This document shows, piece by piece, positions 40,130 to 40,199 of a DNA stretch of 40,199 bases. The notes under the pieces were generated by a model. The model searched no databases, had not been told where the DNA came from, and saw only the letters and a list, made by a program, of their open reading frames with translations. Numbering within the stretch: the first letter of the stretch is position 1; each line of letters starts with the position of its first letter. The DNA is taken from the NCBI GenBank assembly GCA_005223375.1, contig RXOD01003883.1, positions 1-40,199 of the forward strand, in the 5' to 3' direction. Both the position numbers and the translations under genes were made by a program. This stretch comes from Amoebophrya sp. AT5.2. Taxonomy: Eukaryota; Sar; Dinophyceae; Syndiniales; Amoebophryaceae.

Positions 40130-40199
40130 CGTTTTCTCGGTAGGCTTAAATTTCCTTCAGCACCGGTGCTGAAGGAAATTTATGCCTACCGAGAAAACG
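40130..40199. repeat. 70-bp near-perfect palindrome at the window end
   Basis: CGTTTTCTCGGTAGGC at 40130-40145 mirrors the last 16 bases of the window, and TAAATTTCCTTCAGCACC mirrors its other half with no loop. One T/T mismatch is the only defect in the 35-bp arms. The window stops exactly at the palindrome's end. Confidence 0.92.

Noticed and set aside
1..40199. tRNA, rRNA, snRNA or CRISPR loci
   Set aside because: I scanned by eye and found no convincing cloverleaf, rRNA block, snRNA or regularly spaced repeat array; a covariance-model search would be needed to exclude small RNAs.

Overview
The window looks like nuclear DNA of a gene-dense protist with spliceosomal introns. I infer a dinoflagellate-lineage organism, most likely a syndinian parasite of the Amoebophrya type. 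This rests on three things seen here: every gene I can support lies on the minus strand, as in dinoflagellate unidirectional arrays; several introns have terminal inverted repeats and splice ends that are non-canonical or ambiguous by a base, like the introner elements known from Amoebophrya; and the proteins are plainly eukaryotic. The species call is inference; no rRNA or marker gene is present.

Layout, low to high coordinate (all genes read right to left). 1-740: a foldback repeat element. 2.0-4.4 kb: four-exon coiled-coil protein. 4.8-5.2 kb: small Ala/Lys-rich protein. 5.7-10.2 kb: three-domain Trl1-type tRNA ligase. 10.2-15.1 kb: gene-poor, with a few doubtful exons. 15.2-16.4 kb: a mitochondrial pyruvate carrier gene in which MPC1 and MPC2 are fused. 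17.1-17.7 kb: DUF202 membrane protein. 18.0-20.5 kb: DegT/DnrJ/EryC1/StrS aminotransferase. 21.0-22.8 kb: a 66-residue protein and a coiled-coil protein resembling CCDC153/DRC12. 23.3-23.7 kb: prefoldin subunit 6. 24.8-26.8 kb: rhomboid protease. 28.0-29.3 kb: SURF6. 29.9-34.1 kb: Fun30/SMARCAD1-like SNF2 ATPase. 34.2-40.1 kb: small unknown proteins, one with a signal peptide. The window ends in a 70-bp palindrome.

The genes do not form one pathway. They are housekeeping genes (tRNA splicing, pyruvate import, chaperone, ribosome biogenesis, chromatin remodelling) mixed with lineage-specific ones. The most notable points are the single-chain MPC1-MPC2 carrier; related introner-like introns in opposite orientation in two genes; a SNF2 intron with terminal inverted repeats inside helicase motif V; a 5' splice site preference for GTAC; an intron carrying a foldback copy of its own gene's exon; and a decayed duplicate of the PLP-lysine exon. 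Exon limits were set by eye from reading frame, phase and GT/AG signals, with no RNA evidence.
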